From positions 3,286,001 to 3,350,000 of the forward strand of contig JAJTTP010000001.1 in assembly GCA_023313575.1 (NCBI GenBank): a stretch of DNA of 64,000 nt, in the 5' to 3' direction. Each line of letters opens with the position of its first letter. The stretch's first letter is position 1. Origin of the DNA: Eutypella sp. D-1. Taxonomy: Eukaryota > Ascomycota > Sordariomycetes > Xylariales > Diatrypaceae. The position numbers and the translations under genes are program-made. Shown here in pieces: positions 23,981-35,992 of the stretch. Under the pieces are notes generated by a model. It was given only the letters and a program-made list of their open reading frames with translations. It ran no database searches and had not been told where the DNA came from.

Positions 23981-25060
23981 GTACCTAGGTAGAAGAAAGA
24001 GTCGATTAACTCATGGTGACTGGAGGAGGATCGGGGAGAGGTAGGCAGGATCGGGAGGAAAGAGCCGAAGTAAAATGTCGTGGCCGTTGGCTAGGTGGGG
24101 AAAGGTTGACGAAGAAATGGCGGAACGCGTGTCATCCCTGCAACCGAAGATCATACAGACAAAATCTTGAAGTCCGGGTTTCTCCTACGGGCAAATCCGT
24201 AAGCGAAATGTGTAGGTGATGGTACAGGCAATACTAAGTAGAGTACTCTAGCCAACATCCATGGATAAGTATGCTACGCACCCGTCGAGTTCGACTTCGA
24301 CTTCGATTATATAATCACGATAGACCACGGCAAAAATAAAGAAGAGGAAAAAAATAAAATTTAAAGAGCGGAACAGAAGAGAAAATTCAGTCTTGTCAGG
24401 CGGCGACGATAAATTAATCGGATAGATAGATACCTACACGTGTACCCGACCTACGGTTATTTGTGATGGATACCGTGCATATGGCATTGGAGTTGTGCGT
24501 TTCGGCCAGCTACCTAGGTATGAACAACCTTGGAACTTTGTCCGAAGCTGACAGTTGATACGGTGAGCTACCTACCTGGGTACTGACAGCGACGCCTACC
24601 TAGGTAACATAAGCGAGGAGCGAGTGGCGCTAGACACGTGGTGTCTACATATATATTCCGATGTGGATATCAGGAGGTAGTCCAGTCCATATTTCTGTGT
24701 TCTGCCACACCTATGTACCTAGGTAGTTATAGTTAAGTAGAGCATTGGAATACTAAAAGACACTTGGGCAGCCGGTGTGGATTGTTAACCCCGACCCGCC
24801 GTCGGGACCTCCCTGCCTCCTTCGTTCTCTTGCTTCTTAATTACCTACCTAGGTACCAGGTACGTACTTAGGTAAGTCGGTATACTCCATAAAACAGTGG
24901 ACAAGAAGGCCTGAGGGGTGAGTGCGGGGGTTTCTTGTTCACTTACATACCTGTACTATACGCAGGCCTCGGGACTATCTAGATAGGTAGACACCACGTC
25001 ATCGTCTTGACCTCGGGATTATATGAATACCTGGTACCTACCTAGGTAGGTACATATACT
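23981..25060. repeat. Cluster of ACCTAGGT palindromes
   Basis: The 8-base palindrome ACCTAGGT, usually inside TACCTAGGTA and often extended by further TACC or GGTA units, occurs at about 23982, 24512, 24598, 24717, 24847 and 25039, with degenerate forms between. Single copies appear elsewhere in the window (for example near 52919). They look like short dispersed simple repeats. Confidence 0.65.
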
Positions 25061-26588
25061 ATAAGTACGGAGTACTCCGTACGAGGTCTCCTTACCTAAG
25101 TATTCCACACAATACAACAGTATGACCTCAAGGCCACAGAAAAAGAAAAATTACACCACAAATTACTTCAGGCTTTCCAAGGTTATTATATTGATTGCCC
25201 TCCCTGGAGATATAATCAACTTTTTAGAGGTCATGTCCCCGCCAAATGCCAAATGGAAATCCAGAAACAATCCCAAATGGATATTCATTTTTATCCCCCC
25301 GCCTTGACATCACTCACTAGATTTTCCATGGCATGCAGGTATGTTTCATTTGCTTACCTTTCTCTACGCTTTCTCGTGGTCGTTGCTCTTGTGCCTTTTT
25401 GGCAATTTGTTCCGGCGCCCGTCAACCGAAATTTAACCCATTTTGGAACCGAGCTTCGGGCATAAATGATCTATATAGAGATGGACAGGGTTCATGTTGC
25501 CCAATCGTCGGTACCAGCATCCGAGCTTTTCACGGACTTCATGATGATGCTGCCCCGCTGGCGGACACTATCTATCAACCCAGTCAGCCAGATCCAGATT
25601 TACCACTACGATCTGATCTACCCGGTTGACGTTCCACGGAACCTCGCCTCGGAATCGGGACGATATAATCCTTACCGTGCGCTTTGTGACACAGCAGCAC
25701 TTTTATTATTATTTAGGAGTAAGCATTCCGAAGTCCACGAATGGATCCGACCAGACGGGTCAGCAGAAGTCGACCTCGTCATTTGCTTTTTAAAGTCTGA
25801 AGGTCAGACAAATCACATCTGCCTTTACCTTTTTTCTTTTTTTCTCTTTTTTTTATATTACCAAACACATTGAAGTCCCCCGTATACGACAAACTCCTTT
25901 CGAACCCACCCGACAACCCCTTACTAGGTAGGTCAAGTAGTAACGCAAATAGTAACGCATTTACAGCCTTCGCTTATGTACTTGCTCCTTGTTTGTGGAG
26001 CGATACGGGTAACACCTACCGAGCTTTCCCTAGCCTTAGGAACCTATTCTATAGATCCGGAGCGGCACCCGACCACCTGGGCATGCACATCATCGGCTCT
26101 AGAGGTTCAACCCCTAAGGCGGAACCCTCACGCATCCATCTGAGCATTCTCATTAGCTCGTCCGGATCTCATGCTAAACTAATAAGCGATTGATGTAACC
26201 ACCACATAGTAGCTTAATAAGTGGTTCAGTCCCTCCCATCGGGAGCGTTCACCCGCTAGGTAGGAGCCCACCACGCCCAGTGCTCCTCCTATGCTAAAGC
26301 ATCACCTCGCCTATCATGTCGTCTCGATAAACAGAAAGAATCATTGACTGGCACCAAAGGCAACGCTCGCTACACCTACATATGCCAGCCGCGCAATTTT
26401 AATACTATCATGGGCCGTCAGCCACCCTTGCTCGTACATCGACTAGATATCTCGGCTCCCTATCGGCCCCTACACGATCGTTGAATCGGGAAATAACTTG
26501 CGTGATTAGACTTCATGACCCGGCCTTCGAGCTCGCTTGCTCAGAATACTCTTCCAGATTCCGATGACCATGTTGTGTAGATCACGCC

Positions 26589-26596
26589 TATATATA
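26589..26596 (+). promoter_or_regulatory. TATA-like box of the monooxygenase gene
   Basis: TATATATA ends 2 bp before the first in-frame ATG (26599). If it is the working TATA box, translation must begin further down, which is why I place the start at 26704 or later. Confidence 0.45.
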
Positions 26597-26703
26597 GAAT
26601 GCCATTTAATTTAAATACTAATTATACTCCCCCTCCAATCTGTTCCCTCGACAGCAATAAGCACACGCAGTCTCGATCTTCAATACCAGGTCTTGAACGC
26701 CAC

Positions 26704-28017
26704 ATGAATTCGCAGAACTGGTGGACGGCGTGGAAGTTCATGAATATGACGCAAGTGGAGGGGGGACCGACCATTGCCATCCTTGGCGCGGGCATCGGCG
26801 GGTTGGCAATAGCCATTGGACTCATAAAACGTGGCGTCGCCGTCACCATATATGAAGCCTCACCAACATTTCCTCCAGTGGGTGCCGGGATCGGTCTAGG
26901 CCCCAACGCTCTAAACTCCATGGACATACTAGATCACCGTTTTCGCGAAATGTACGACCAGGTCAAGACGGCGAACGAGAGGCCCGAATTTCTACACAGT
27001 ATCTTCGACGCCCTGTACGCGGAGGAAGGGTTTGGCGAGCGGCGCGGATGGACACGCGGTCTCGTTGGGGCACCTTACTTCACGCGGAGCAGCGCACACC
27101 GGAGGGACTTACTCAAGATCATGGAACAGTTCGTTCCGAGGGACACAATCAAATTCGAGAAGCGTGCGAAGACGATATCCCAGTCAGATAAAGGTGTCAC
27201 AATCAAGTTCTTCGACGGCGAGGTTGTGACATTCGACGCGCTTATTGGCTGTGACGGGGTCAAGGGCATGACCAGGCAGGTTGTCCTCGGTGACATTGCT
27301 CCCGAGCAAGTGGCCCCGAGGTACACTGGCGTATATAGCTATCGGGGCATCATCCCCATGACAAAAGCAAAAGAGATCCTAGGGACGCATGCTGGCGACG
27401 CGAAGTGGTTCATGTCGAAGGGGAAAGGAATGGCCTTGTATCCAATCACCCAGGGCGAAGAAGAGAACTTCATCTTTTTTATCGTGGACACGCGCCAGAC
27501 TCGCCTAACAACAGACGTCGCAGTTCCCTGCTCAAAATATGAGATGCTCCAAGACCTACAAGATTTCGACCCCCGTCTAAGGCAACTACTCGACTACGCC
27601 AGACCACTGAGGTGGCCGCTTATGCATCATCCGGAGACCGAGACCTACTGCAAGGGTCGTATATGTCTGCTGGGAGACGTCGCGCACGCATCGACCCCGT
27701 ATCAGGCGGCCGGCGCGGGCCAAGGACTTGAGGATGCCGTTGTCCTATCACACCTCCTAGCTCTAGTGAAGAAGCCCGATCAGCTAAACGCGGCATTCCA
27801 AGTCTACGACACTGTCAGGCGGCCACGTGCACAAAAGGTCGTAACGACGAGTAACGAGGCAGGGATCATGTATATGTGGCAAAACCCCAATATAGGGGAC
27901 GATATGAACAGGATCCTGGAGAACGGCAACCAGAGGCTGCACTGGATATGGCAGCATGATCTGAGAACAGATGTCAAGAAGGCGGAGGATCTGTTTTTAG
28001 CCTCTATATCAGAATAG
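26704..28017 (+). CDS. FAD-dependent monooxygenase, salicylate-hydroxylase-like
   Basis: A single exon of 437 residues from the ATG at 26704. The frame is open from 26599, but that ATG abuts a TATA-like box; Met at 26740 or 26746 is also possible. The FAD-binding motif GAGIGG sits at about residue 28, followed by the acidic end of the second strand (TIYEAS). The DG motif is in LIGCDGVKGMTR, and the GD motif in CLLGDVAHASTPYQAAGAGQ. This is the group A flavoprotein monooxygenase layout, using NAD(P)H and O2 to hydroxylate aromatic or related substrates. Salicylate 1-monooxygenase and several secondary-metabolite hydroxylases share these motifs, so the substrate is open. No membrane anchor is seen. 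An MFS transporter gene in the same direction starts 2.1 kb downstream. Confidence 0.85.
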   Translation: MNSQNWWTAWKFMNMTQVEGGPTIAILGAGIGGLAIAIGLIKRGVAVTIYEASPTFPPVGAGIGLGPNALNSMDILDHRFREMYDQVKTANERPEFLHSIFDALYAEEGFGERRGWTRGLVGAPYFTRSSAHRRDLLKIMEQFVPRDTIKFEKRAKTISQSDKGVTIKFFDGEVVTFDALIGCDGVKGMTRQVVLGDIAPEQVAPRYTGVYSYRGIIPMTKAKEILGTHAGDAKWFMSKGKGMALYPITQGEEENFIFFIVDTRQTRLTTDVAVPCSKYEMLQDLQDFDPRLRQLLDYARPLRWPLMHHPETETYCKGRICLLGDVAHASTPYQAAGAGQGLEDAVVLSHLLALVKKPDQLNAAFQVYDTVRRPRAQKVVTTSNEAGIMYMWQNPNIGDDMNRILENGNQRLHWIWQHDLRTDVKKAEDLFLASISE

Positions 28018-30110
28018 CTGAGGCGACATGACTTCCTCTACACCTTCCTTCACTCTAGAAGTAGCATAGGATGCCGTGACAGGAGAGGCTTCAACTGCAT
28101 AACAAGAAGAGCAAAATGTTCACAAAGCATATAAAGTCAGAATCGTGCCAGAGTCTTATCCTTGCGGATATACTTCATTAGTTAGCTTAAAGGCAGTCGC
28201 TGCACATAGAAGAGCTATCATATGATGCTCGGGCTGGCGATGTACTAATCAATTTCGTTGAGTGATAATGGAGTAGGAACTGTACATCGACTCTACTCTG
28301 CCTTACGCAGTACTTTCTGCATCCACTTTAGAGATTTAGCCGTCGTATTATCCCATGCAAAACTCTGGATACTCCCCGCTACACCTCAGTGTTCACACTA
28401 CAGAGTCCCCCCCCCCCCCCCATTCTACTTAGGTATGCAAATTTACATTCCTGTTGGTTATTTACCTGCCTAGCAGCGGCTCCGTTGGTTCACAAATCAC
28501 CTTATCTGGAATATGCTCCGGCATGGGAGCCATGGGTTTCGTGCACGACATGGACCTCCTCGCATATGATTACATAGCGCCCTGGCTTACTACCTCCAGA
28601 ATAATACTTAAGTAGCTTCCAATCTATTCCCCCATGCATAAACGTAGGGCCTGCATAGTTTCTAGCTCTTTTCGATCACGGTCTAGAAGGCCACATGCGT
28701 ACTTCGATCTGCCCAGTACTCAGTAAGTGAACATTCGCACAGCACCGTCTCAGCCGTATAGAGCTCTCGTTGCTTGCATTATCGGGCACGCAGAGCTCGC
28801 TTTCTGACCACATAAGTAATCTGGAAGGCTACCAAGTTACCGAGTGGGATGCATCCACATGGATAATCTCCCGGTCTCTGCCCGTCCAATGGCCCCTCCT
28901 CGAGGCGGCCCGAATCCAGCAAGGATACGGGCCGACGCTAGAATCAAATGCCGTCCGATAGTTATTTCCTACACGTGTTATACAGCTCGGGCAGGTCGAT
29001 CTCCCTTGGAAACCTTCCCCAAACCTGCTTCATGGCTAGGACTAGGATGTCCGCATACTCAATGCATGGCATGAATAATATTAACTCGCGAGGCATGGTT
29101 ATAACGAGATTCACTAAGATGAATAATGCTGTTAACATGTCTTTGATCTATCCTGGGGACAAATACCCATCGTCAAATATATGCCGGGATCTTAGGTTAC
29201 ATTAACTCCGTCAGATGGTCGGGGTTGACATGCTTCGCATATGTACGGACGGAGCCATCGATCGGTTCGCCCACGGTGACCACTTGGCTTTACCTAAGAA
29301 TCATGAGCCACGGAGAGGCATCTGAGGACACCCTTTCTCGGCGCCTGCAACAACATGCAGAAGCACAGCTAACCCTCCAATTAACATGGAGCTTTCACTA
29401 CATGCCGGTATCGTAACCCGGGCTGGCCGGGTAGGCCCTGCGCGGGGGGGAGCAGAACAGCCAGCGCACTCCATGCCGCGATGAGCGGCGGCGCTCGGGT
29501 TTAACACGCATATATCTCGCATCTTCTTGTCCCCCCTGCTTGGCGTGATTTCACGCCAACTGATCGCCAGGCTTGCCAGGGAAGAACAGAACCCGGGGAA
29601 GAAGAATGACAGAATGATGGACCCGTCAGCTGGGTCCTCAAAAACGTCAACCAGACTCTCTTGGGAGAGGCTAAAGCGATTCGGTGCCGTGAACCAATTC
29701 TATGGTGCGAGCGAGCGCAGTGCGCGGGGACACTAAAAGTTCCCGCGTTCTGGAATTATGATTACTTCTCTTTCGAATAGGGAAAGGTGTTTGAAAATGG
29801 CCCCTGTCTTAATGCTGATCCAAGCTGATCCACCCCCACTGGCTAACCTCCTAAGCCTTATTATGTTTAATTGCCTCTTGGTATTGAAAAACGGCGAACG
29901 GGCCGGTCTCCTATTAATTTTTGTCATTGCTTCTTGTTTTGTTTTTTTCTCGAATACTTCTCTCTTCCTTCTTCAATGGCGGGGAGAGTCATACATAAGG
30001 TCTTCGCTTCTAATTCAGTATTATTATCATTTTATGCTATTTCCCTAATATACCTTCGTTCATAATAAACATTGGTGAGGGTTTGCTACAATATTTATGC
30101 GTACGGTGGA
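28018..30110. other. Intergenic, no gene seen
   Basis: About 2.1 kb. The frames present are short and without domain character. It contains a C15 tract (28407-28421, listed separately) and a GC-rich patch near 29415-29450. T-rich runs lie before the MFS gene. Confidence 0.45.
28407..28421 (+). repeat. C15 homopolymer tract
   Basis: Fifteen consecutive C residues in intergenic DNA. Such a run may vary in length between strains or be miscounted in assembly. Confidence 0.8.
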
Positions 30111-31688
30111 ATGATGAATGACGCGATGTCGAATGACGACCGAAGTATGAAGATGACCGAGAAGAGCGATGCATCGGTGGACAGCGTCGCCGCCCATTCC
30201 TACTCCGGGGCCGGGTCCGAACCGGTTACAGATTATGACCCCAAGCTGGACCGGACCGTTCTTTGGAAGAGAGACTTGGTACTCATTCCTTTCGCTGGTA
30301 TCCTGTATATGCTTTTGTTTCTCGACCGGACGAACATCGCCAATGCCCGCAGTCTGCATCTAGGCCAACCCAATAGCCTAGAAGAGACGCTAAATTTGCC
30401 GGCAAATGGCTTCAATACAGCTCTTTGGATTTTTTATGTCCCATTCGTGGTCGCCGAAGTCCCAGCAAATTTGCTTTTCAACAAGAACTTCGTTCGTCCG
30501 GGTATTTTTCTTGGATGCCAAACATTCCTTCTCGGTACGTGCGGTTCATATAGTATGTCAATTCACAAAAGATATTAACTGGAACCAGGTGTCCTAGGCA
30601 TGTGCCAGGGCTTGACCGGTAGCTATGGTGGCCTCTTGGCTGTTCGGTTCCTCATGGGTATTTTCGAGGCGGCACTTCCCGCCGGTGCTACCTACATGCT
30701 TTCTATGTACTACACCAAACGTGAAGCCGCCATTCGTTTCGCCTGGTTCTTCAACTTTGCGCTAGCTGGTCCGTTGTTCTCTGGTCTATTGGCCTATGCT
30801 ATCAGCGACCTCGAGGGTGCAGGCGGCTACGAGGGATGGCGATGGATCTTCATCATTGAAGGGTTGATGACGTGCTTTATTGCCGTCTTTGTATTCCTAC
30901 TCTGCCCCAACTTTCCCCAAGATGCCCAGGCGTGGTTTCTCAAGCCCCATGAGCGGGACCACTTGATTATGAAGCTCGAGGCATCTCGCGGGCAGGAGGC
31001 GGATGGCTCGACCGTGGACAGCGTGCCAATTTGGAAGATCCTCATCGACTGGAGGATCCACTTGTTCACAATGGGTTTCTTCTGCTGCGATATCACCGCC
31101 AGCTCCGTTGCATCATTCACACCTACGATCCTCACAGAGTTGGGCTGGACATCGACTATCGCTCAGCTCATGACGATGCCGGTATGGGGTGCTGGAATTG
31201 TCTCCACGTTCGTGGTGACGTGGCTCTCATCTTATATCAACTTCCGGACCCCATTCATCTTCGGAGCTTGCTGCTTCCAGCTCATCGGCTGGATCATCAT
31301 GAAGGTATATGTTCCCCAGGCCGGGGTGAGGTACATGGCGCTCTTCTTCATGACAGCAGGGACGTTTCCGCAGATGTCTATACTGATGGGCTGGATGAGT
31401 GCGAATCTACGCGGCCGCAAATATCTTGCCGTCGGCACGGCTTGGATGATTGGCTTCGGAAACTGCGCCAACTTCATCAGCACCAACGTATTTATTGTCA
31501 GCGAACGCCCGAAGTACCCGACGGGATTCTCCGTTGGACTCGCCTTCACCATTTTGGGCATAGCACTCGTGATCTTCACGTTTGGTGTATTGGTAATGAA
31601 GAATAGGAAGTACGACAGGCTAAGGTCTACTTTAACAGACGAAGAACGCGAAGCCTACGACGAAACCCATTTCCGATTTGTATACTAG
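30111..31688 (+). CDS. MFS transporter, Dal5/allantoate-permease (anion:cation symporter) family
   Basis: Two exons (30111-30534, 30589-31688) with a 54-bp intron give 507 residues. The splice joins QTFLLG to VLGMCQGLTGSYGG. Twelve hydrophobic segments are discernible. The first helix ends in the LDRTNIANAR motif, the hallmark of the allantoate/nicotinate/biotin-type symporters; the second half contains GCCF-type and WMSANLRGRKYLAVGTAW blocks of the same family. It should sit in the plasma membrane and import a small carboxylated or vitamin-like compound with protons. The compound cannot be named. ATG 30111 was chosen; 30072, 30114 and 30126 are in-frame alternatives. The nearby monooxygenase in the same orientation could act on the imported compound, which is inference only. 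Confidence 0.85.
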
Positions 31689-33769
31689 GATCATGGAATC
31701 TTGATACGGCTATTTCCTAACATTGGGCGTTCTTGGATGACTTGGATATTATTTGTAATTTTTATGCTCAATTTGTCATGCTACTAGTAACTAACCTAAG
31801 CTGCTAGGGCAGCTATGAAGCGATGAGAAGCGTTCCCATTTCACGTTATTTCTTTTCGTTAAATTAATTAGATTATATTTTCTTCTACTTGCAACCAAGG
31901 GCAACCCGCCGGCGGCACTAACGCCTCCAACACTAGTTAGGTAGTCTGGAAGCTTTCAATTACCGCTGATATCGCGAACTGTAACTATTGGATGACCTTG
32001 GGATGCTATTTTGGCACCGTAGTCACGTGCAGGGGCTTTTCACTGGCACCCAAGAACCGGCAGATGAAATCAGGATTACTCCCGGGCACATCCGTCTACC
32101 CTGCTAGCTTCAGCTACCATTCAGCTGGCAAACTTGTATTTATATCACATCCTAAATTCGCACGTCATCTCCATGGATCATAAAAGGCGCATATCGTTGA
32201 TTTTTCGGAGGCTCCATTGCTGCTACAGTACAAGAGACATATTCTGATGGCAATTTCATGTGGCTTGTCTGTCTCAGCGGTTTTGAGAGTGGTGTATGCA
32301 TCATATCGGGATGTTCCTGGAGGCTCAAGTGCGGCTCACGGTGCTGCTGCGGGTGATCTTTACGCTCATAGGCAGGTCATACACGTGGGTTTAAACTCGA
32401 CGCGGTGCGCCCCGAATGTCGCGGTGTGCGCGGCACCCTGGTTGGTTAAGTCTTATGCTCAGCTTCAAGCAAATCAGTCAATATCAAAGTGCTTCTGCGT
32501 ACGGTGTATGCATTAGGTGATGGTGCCCATAGCTGAGAAGACTTGCGGGATACCGGAACATAATCTTCTCCTGTCCTCTATCCTGGAGTGATCTTAGATG
32601 ATTATAGCTGGAGCTCAAAGTACGGTATTGTGAAATTCCTTGGCGCCCAGACATTCATATGTAATGAATTTCTAGATCAAGCAATCATCCACTCCAAGTA
32701 CGGGCCTCCAACTGCGCGCAGAGGGTTGTCATGCAATTATCGGCAATGCTTTGAAAGTCCAGTCATTGCCAGTAGACGGCAATTCTACTTGTTAACTGCA
32801 CTCGGGACGGTCACGGCTTTTCCTCTAGTAAGGGTTCTTGTGCCACGGTGGGGGACTCCTGGATTCAAGCCTCGGTCATTTAGGAAGGGGTTTAAGTGCA
32901 ACGTTTCTTACCATATGGTCAAAAGTTAACCGTCTCAGTCGTGCTTAGGCGACGGTGGATATGACAGGAAACCAATATTCCAAAGATATGTTGCGCCTAC
33001 CTGCCTAGTCAAGCCAGGCATCTCCGGAGTAGCATGCCGACCAGAGGAAAAAAGACAACTTACTAACCTTATCACCAGTGTCACCTCTTTTAGCCAACTA
33101 GGGGTGACGCTGAAAAAAAACCTCGTTTTTTCTTTTTTGCAAGAAAACAGAACTGCGACTTCCCGCTGTCTCGCCCTTTCCTTTGACCCTGTCGTGAGAT
33201 AAACGTTCTCATCTTCACCTAAGCAATCTGTCATGAGGTCTGCCCTCTACCTTAATACATATCTGTCACTCTGATTATCGTACTTCATAGGTAGGTGGCG
33301 CTATAGTAATGCAATGGTACTATGTCGGAAGGTATTACACCAGGAAGCCCATAGTCTCCTCCCTCTGGGTCTTACGCCACTCTGGCGGTTCCGTATAGCA
33401 AGAAACTCTCCTTGCAGTTTCGAGTGCTACCCAAAAACGCCGATAAAGGTCCGCCGCCCAAAAGAAGCAGTTATGGCTGAAGTTGCACCGAGTGTCGGGG
33501 TCCTCGTCCTCCCAGTCATTCAAGTTGGAGGGTGTTACGCCTCCTTCGGAGGAGAAGGTAACTGATCTGCATAGCATCACGCCAGTTACCAATGATATAG
33601 ACCTCTGGGAAGTGCAGAGGAAATATGTCACGCAAGCAGAGGCGGTGGATATATAAGCGGCCAGGTCATTACCCGTCCACTCTGATGTTAATTGCTTCAC
33701 CAAGTCATTCATTTCGTGCACCAGTCTATCGTTTTATCCCCTAGTTTGGTCCGTTCGTTTCCTGCCACT
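31689..33769. other. Intergenic, MFS to metalloprotease
   Basis: About 2.1 kb. Frames of up to 128 codons exist on both strands (for example 32588-32929 plus and 33335-33721 minus), but none shows a domain, signal peptide or spliced continuation that I can recognise. Confidence 0.45.
33650..33657 (+). promoter_or_regulatory. Probable TATA box of the metalloprotease gene
   Basis: TATATAAG lies 113 bp before the ATG at 33770. Confidence 0.5.
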
Positions 33770-34800
33770 ATGATATTCAAGTCACTCGCTCTCACTGCCG
33801 TTCTGGCAGCCTCCGTTTCAGCACATCTCACCCCTCGACGGGCTATTCGCTCTTGTGGTACTCCTCACCCTTCCGAGGCTCAGGTCGAAACCTCTCGGCA
33901 GATGCTCGAGCATGAACGAGCGAGGGTCGCTGAGGGTGTCCTAAGGTCAGAGCGCACCATAGAGGTCGACACCTACTTCCACGTGATAGCTGCCTCTGAG
34001 TCCGTGGAGGACGGTTACGCAACAGTATACAGAGTTACCTATCGTGTGCCGCAAATACCGCGTACCCGCATGGCTAACTCTGACCTAGGAACAGCAATTG
34101 CAAGACCAGATCGACGTGTTGAATGCCGCATACGCGCCCCATGGCATTACTTTCAACTTAGTCGACATTGACTGGACGATTAATCCGGACTGGACCGACG
34201 ACCAGGATGAGCTCACCTACAAAACGGCTCTGCGCAAAGGGAACTATAGTGCTCTTAACATCTACTTCCTACGGAAGCCGAATTTTGAGGCCCTGGGTTA
34301 CTGTTACTTCCCCGGCGACTTCAAAGAGGGTTCGCCGGATTTCATTCTCGACGGCTGCGTGATCGATGCTGCATCCGTGCCAGGTGGTAGTGCTGCCCCG
34401 TATAACCTCGGTGGCACGGCCACCCATGAAGTTAGTTCCCCGCGCCACGCCAAGTAACAATAGGTTTTCTCGAGTATCAGATGCTGAAAATTCATTAGGT
34501 TGGCCACTGGTTCAATCTTTTTCACACTTTCCAGAATGGGTGCAACGGAGGCGACCTTGTCGACGACACCCCATTCCAGGCCAGTCCATCCGCGGGATGT
34601 CCGGTGGGACGGGATAGCTGTCCGGCTGAAGGTCTTGACCCCATCCATAACTATAGTCAGTTTCTGCCATAGTCTCCAATTCAATGTATACACAAAGCTA
34701 ACGTCGTGTAGTGGATTATTCCCAGGACTCCTGCTATGAGGAGTTCACGGCAGGCCAGGAGGAACGCATGTATAGCGCTTGGGCAACGTATCGCGGCTAG
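33770..34800 (+). CDS. Secreted M43-type (pappalysin-like) zinc metalloprotease
   Basis: Four exons (33770-34024, 34095-34430, 34499-34655, 34712-34800) give 278 residues. An 18-residue signal peptide ends at VSA. The zinc site is assembled by the second splice: THE joins [12 protein letters not shown], giving HExxH (His196, Glu197, His200) and the distal His206. The Met-turn NYMDYS is rebuilt by the third splice (Met250). Paired Cys in GCPVGRDSC and SQDSC fit disulphides of the family. The length is normal for the fungal MEP1-like extracellular proteases. The position that is Gly in the canonical HExxHxxGxxH signature is Asn203 here, so either a tolerated variant or a family habit. It probably digests extracellular protein for nutrition or host interaction. 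Confidence 0.88.
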
Positions 34801-35992
34801 TTGCAGCCATACTTGCATATTCGTCGAGTAGCACCACTAAGGACAATAGGGTACTCAAGAGTGGGTAGCGACTAGGTGTATATGTATCTTCTGCACTGCT
34901 TGTATTATATATATGGAATTTCATATCGTAATATCATTTATTTGGCTTATAGGAACTGTCCTCGTGTTGAGTTGCCCACTATCACATTCATTCGGGCCAA
35001 GTAAAGATCTTAAACCATGCAAGGTCCCGACATTGTCCGGTGCCTTGTCGTCCTCGTGTTTCACTACCGAGTAGCACCACCATGCATTCATCCAAGCCAC
35101 GTCACCTCCCGTTTACCGGGCTATTCAAGCTTTTTTCTTGTCTCGCTGCTGTGTTAGCCTCGTGTTCTGATGTACGAAGCTTGACTCATAGCAGAATAAA
35201 GTGATGCAACGAGGTTAGGTACTCGGTACTTCACAATCTAAGTTAGCCGTCATGGTATTACTAAAAATACCTACGATGTATAGATAGGGGCTGTATCCAC
35301 TTTTTGTATTAGTCTGGAAGGAATGGAAATAGGGGGACCTCCCTCCTAGATGCAGCGATTGCCAGTCAGCGGAGCCTTATCTGAAACACTAAGTACAGCC
35401 AGCTACTATCGTAACTCATGTACGTGATAAAGAGCAACCTCAATTCACTCGCCATTCCCGATTGAAATTTACGTTACGGTTGTCTTTGAGTATCCCAACA
35501 GACCACAATTATGAGTGCCCACTCCCACCATGGTATTACATGCGCCACATATCCGGTAGCACCTCGCGTGCTCAAATGTAACGATTCACATCGTCCTTTG
35601 AAGCACGAAGTCAGTAGTGAACATACTCTAGAAGCCTGGCATATCCATCCCGCAGATAAGAGATGGCCGTATTATTCTGAGCCGATCTCGGAATATGGCT
35701 CACCGTAGTCCCACGATTTCTTCTAGTGAATAGTTATCTATATGCTTACACGCCTTTTCACTTTAGAAGAAACTACCCAGCTGTACGACCTAGCACGTAA
35801 GTATGGGTAGGAAGGATCACCTGCACAGTTGGTCTAAAAAATACTTATTGTTACCTATACAAAAGGGGGTATCTAACTATCCGTTACCATTACCAGACGG
35901 ATCACTTCGTGGACATATGTATATACTGATCCACCGGCCTTGTCCGTCCTCTCCCACCATGAAGACATAGAAAATGCGACACCGCCAACAAA
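34801..35992. other. Convergent intergenic space, protease to ABC transporter
   Basis: About 1.2 kb without a recognisable gene or repeat. Confidence 0.5.

Larger units (their letters stand above)
23732..26703. other. Long intergenic stretch between divergent genes
   Basis: About 3 kb separate the divergent transcription factor and monooxygenase genes. The left part holds a cluster of ACCTAGGT palindromes (listed separately) and A-rich runs near 24330-24365. An open frame of 135 codons at 25466-25873 shows no recognisable domain and runs into a T-rich low-complexity tail, so I do not call it a gene. Confidence 0.5.

Noticed and set aside
25466..25873. Open frame of 135 codons between the regulator and the monooxygenase
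   Set aside because: No domain or signal peptide, and it ends in a T-rich low-complexity run; no splice partner was found.
33335..33721. Open frame of 128 codons on the minus strand
   Set aside because: It covers the TATA box and leader of the metalloprotease gene and has no recognisable protein features.
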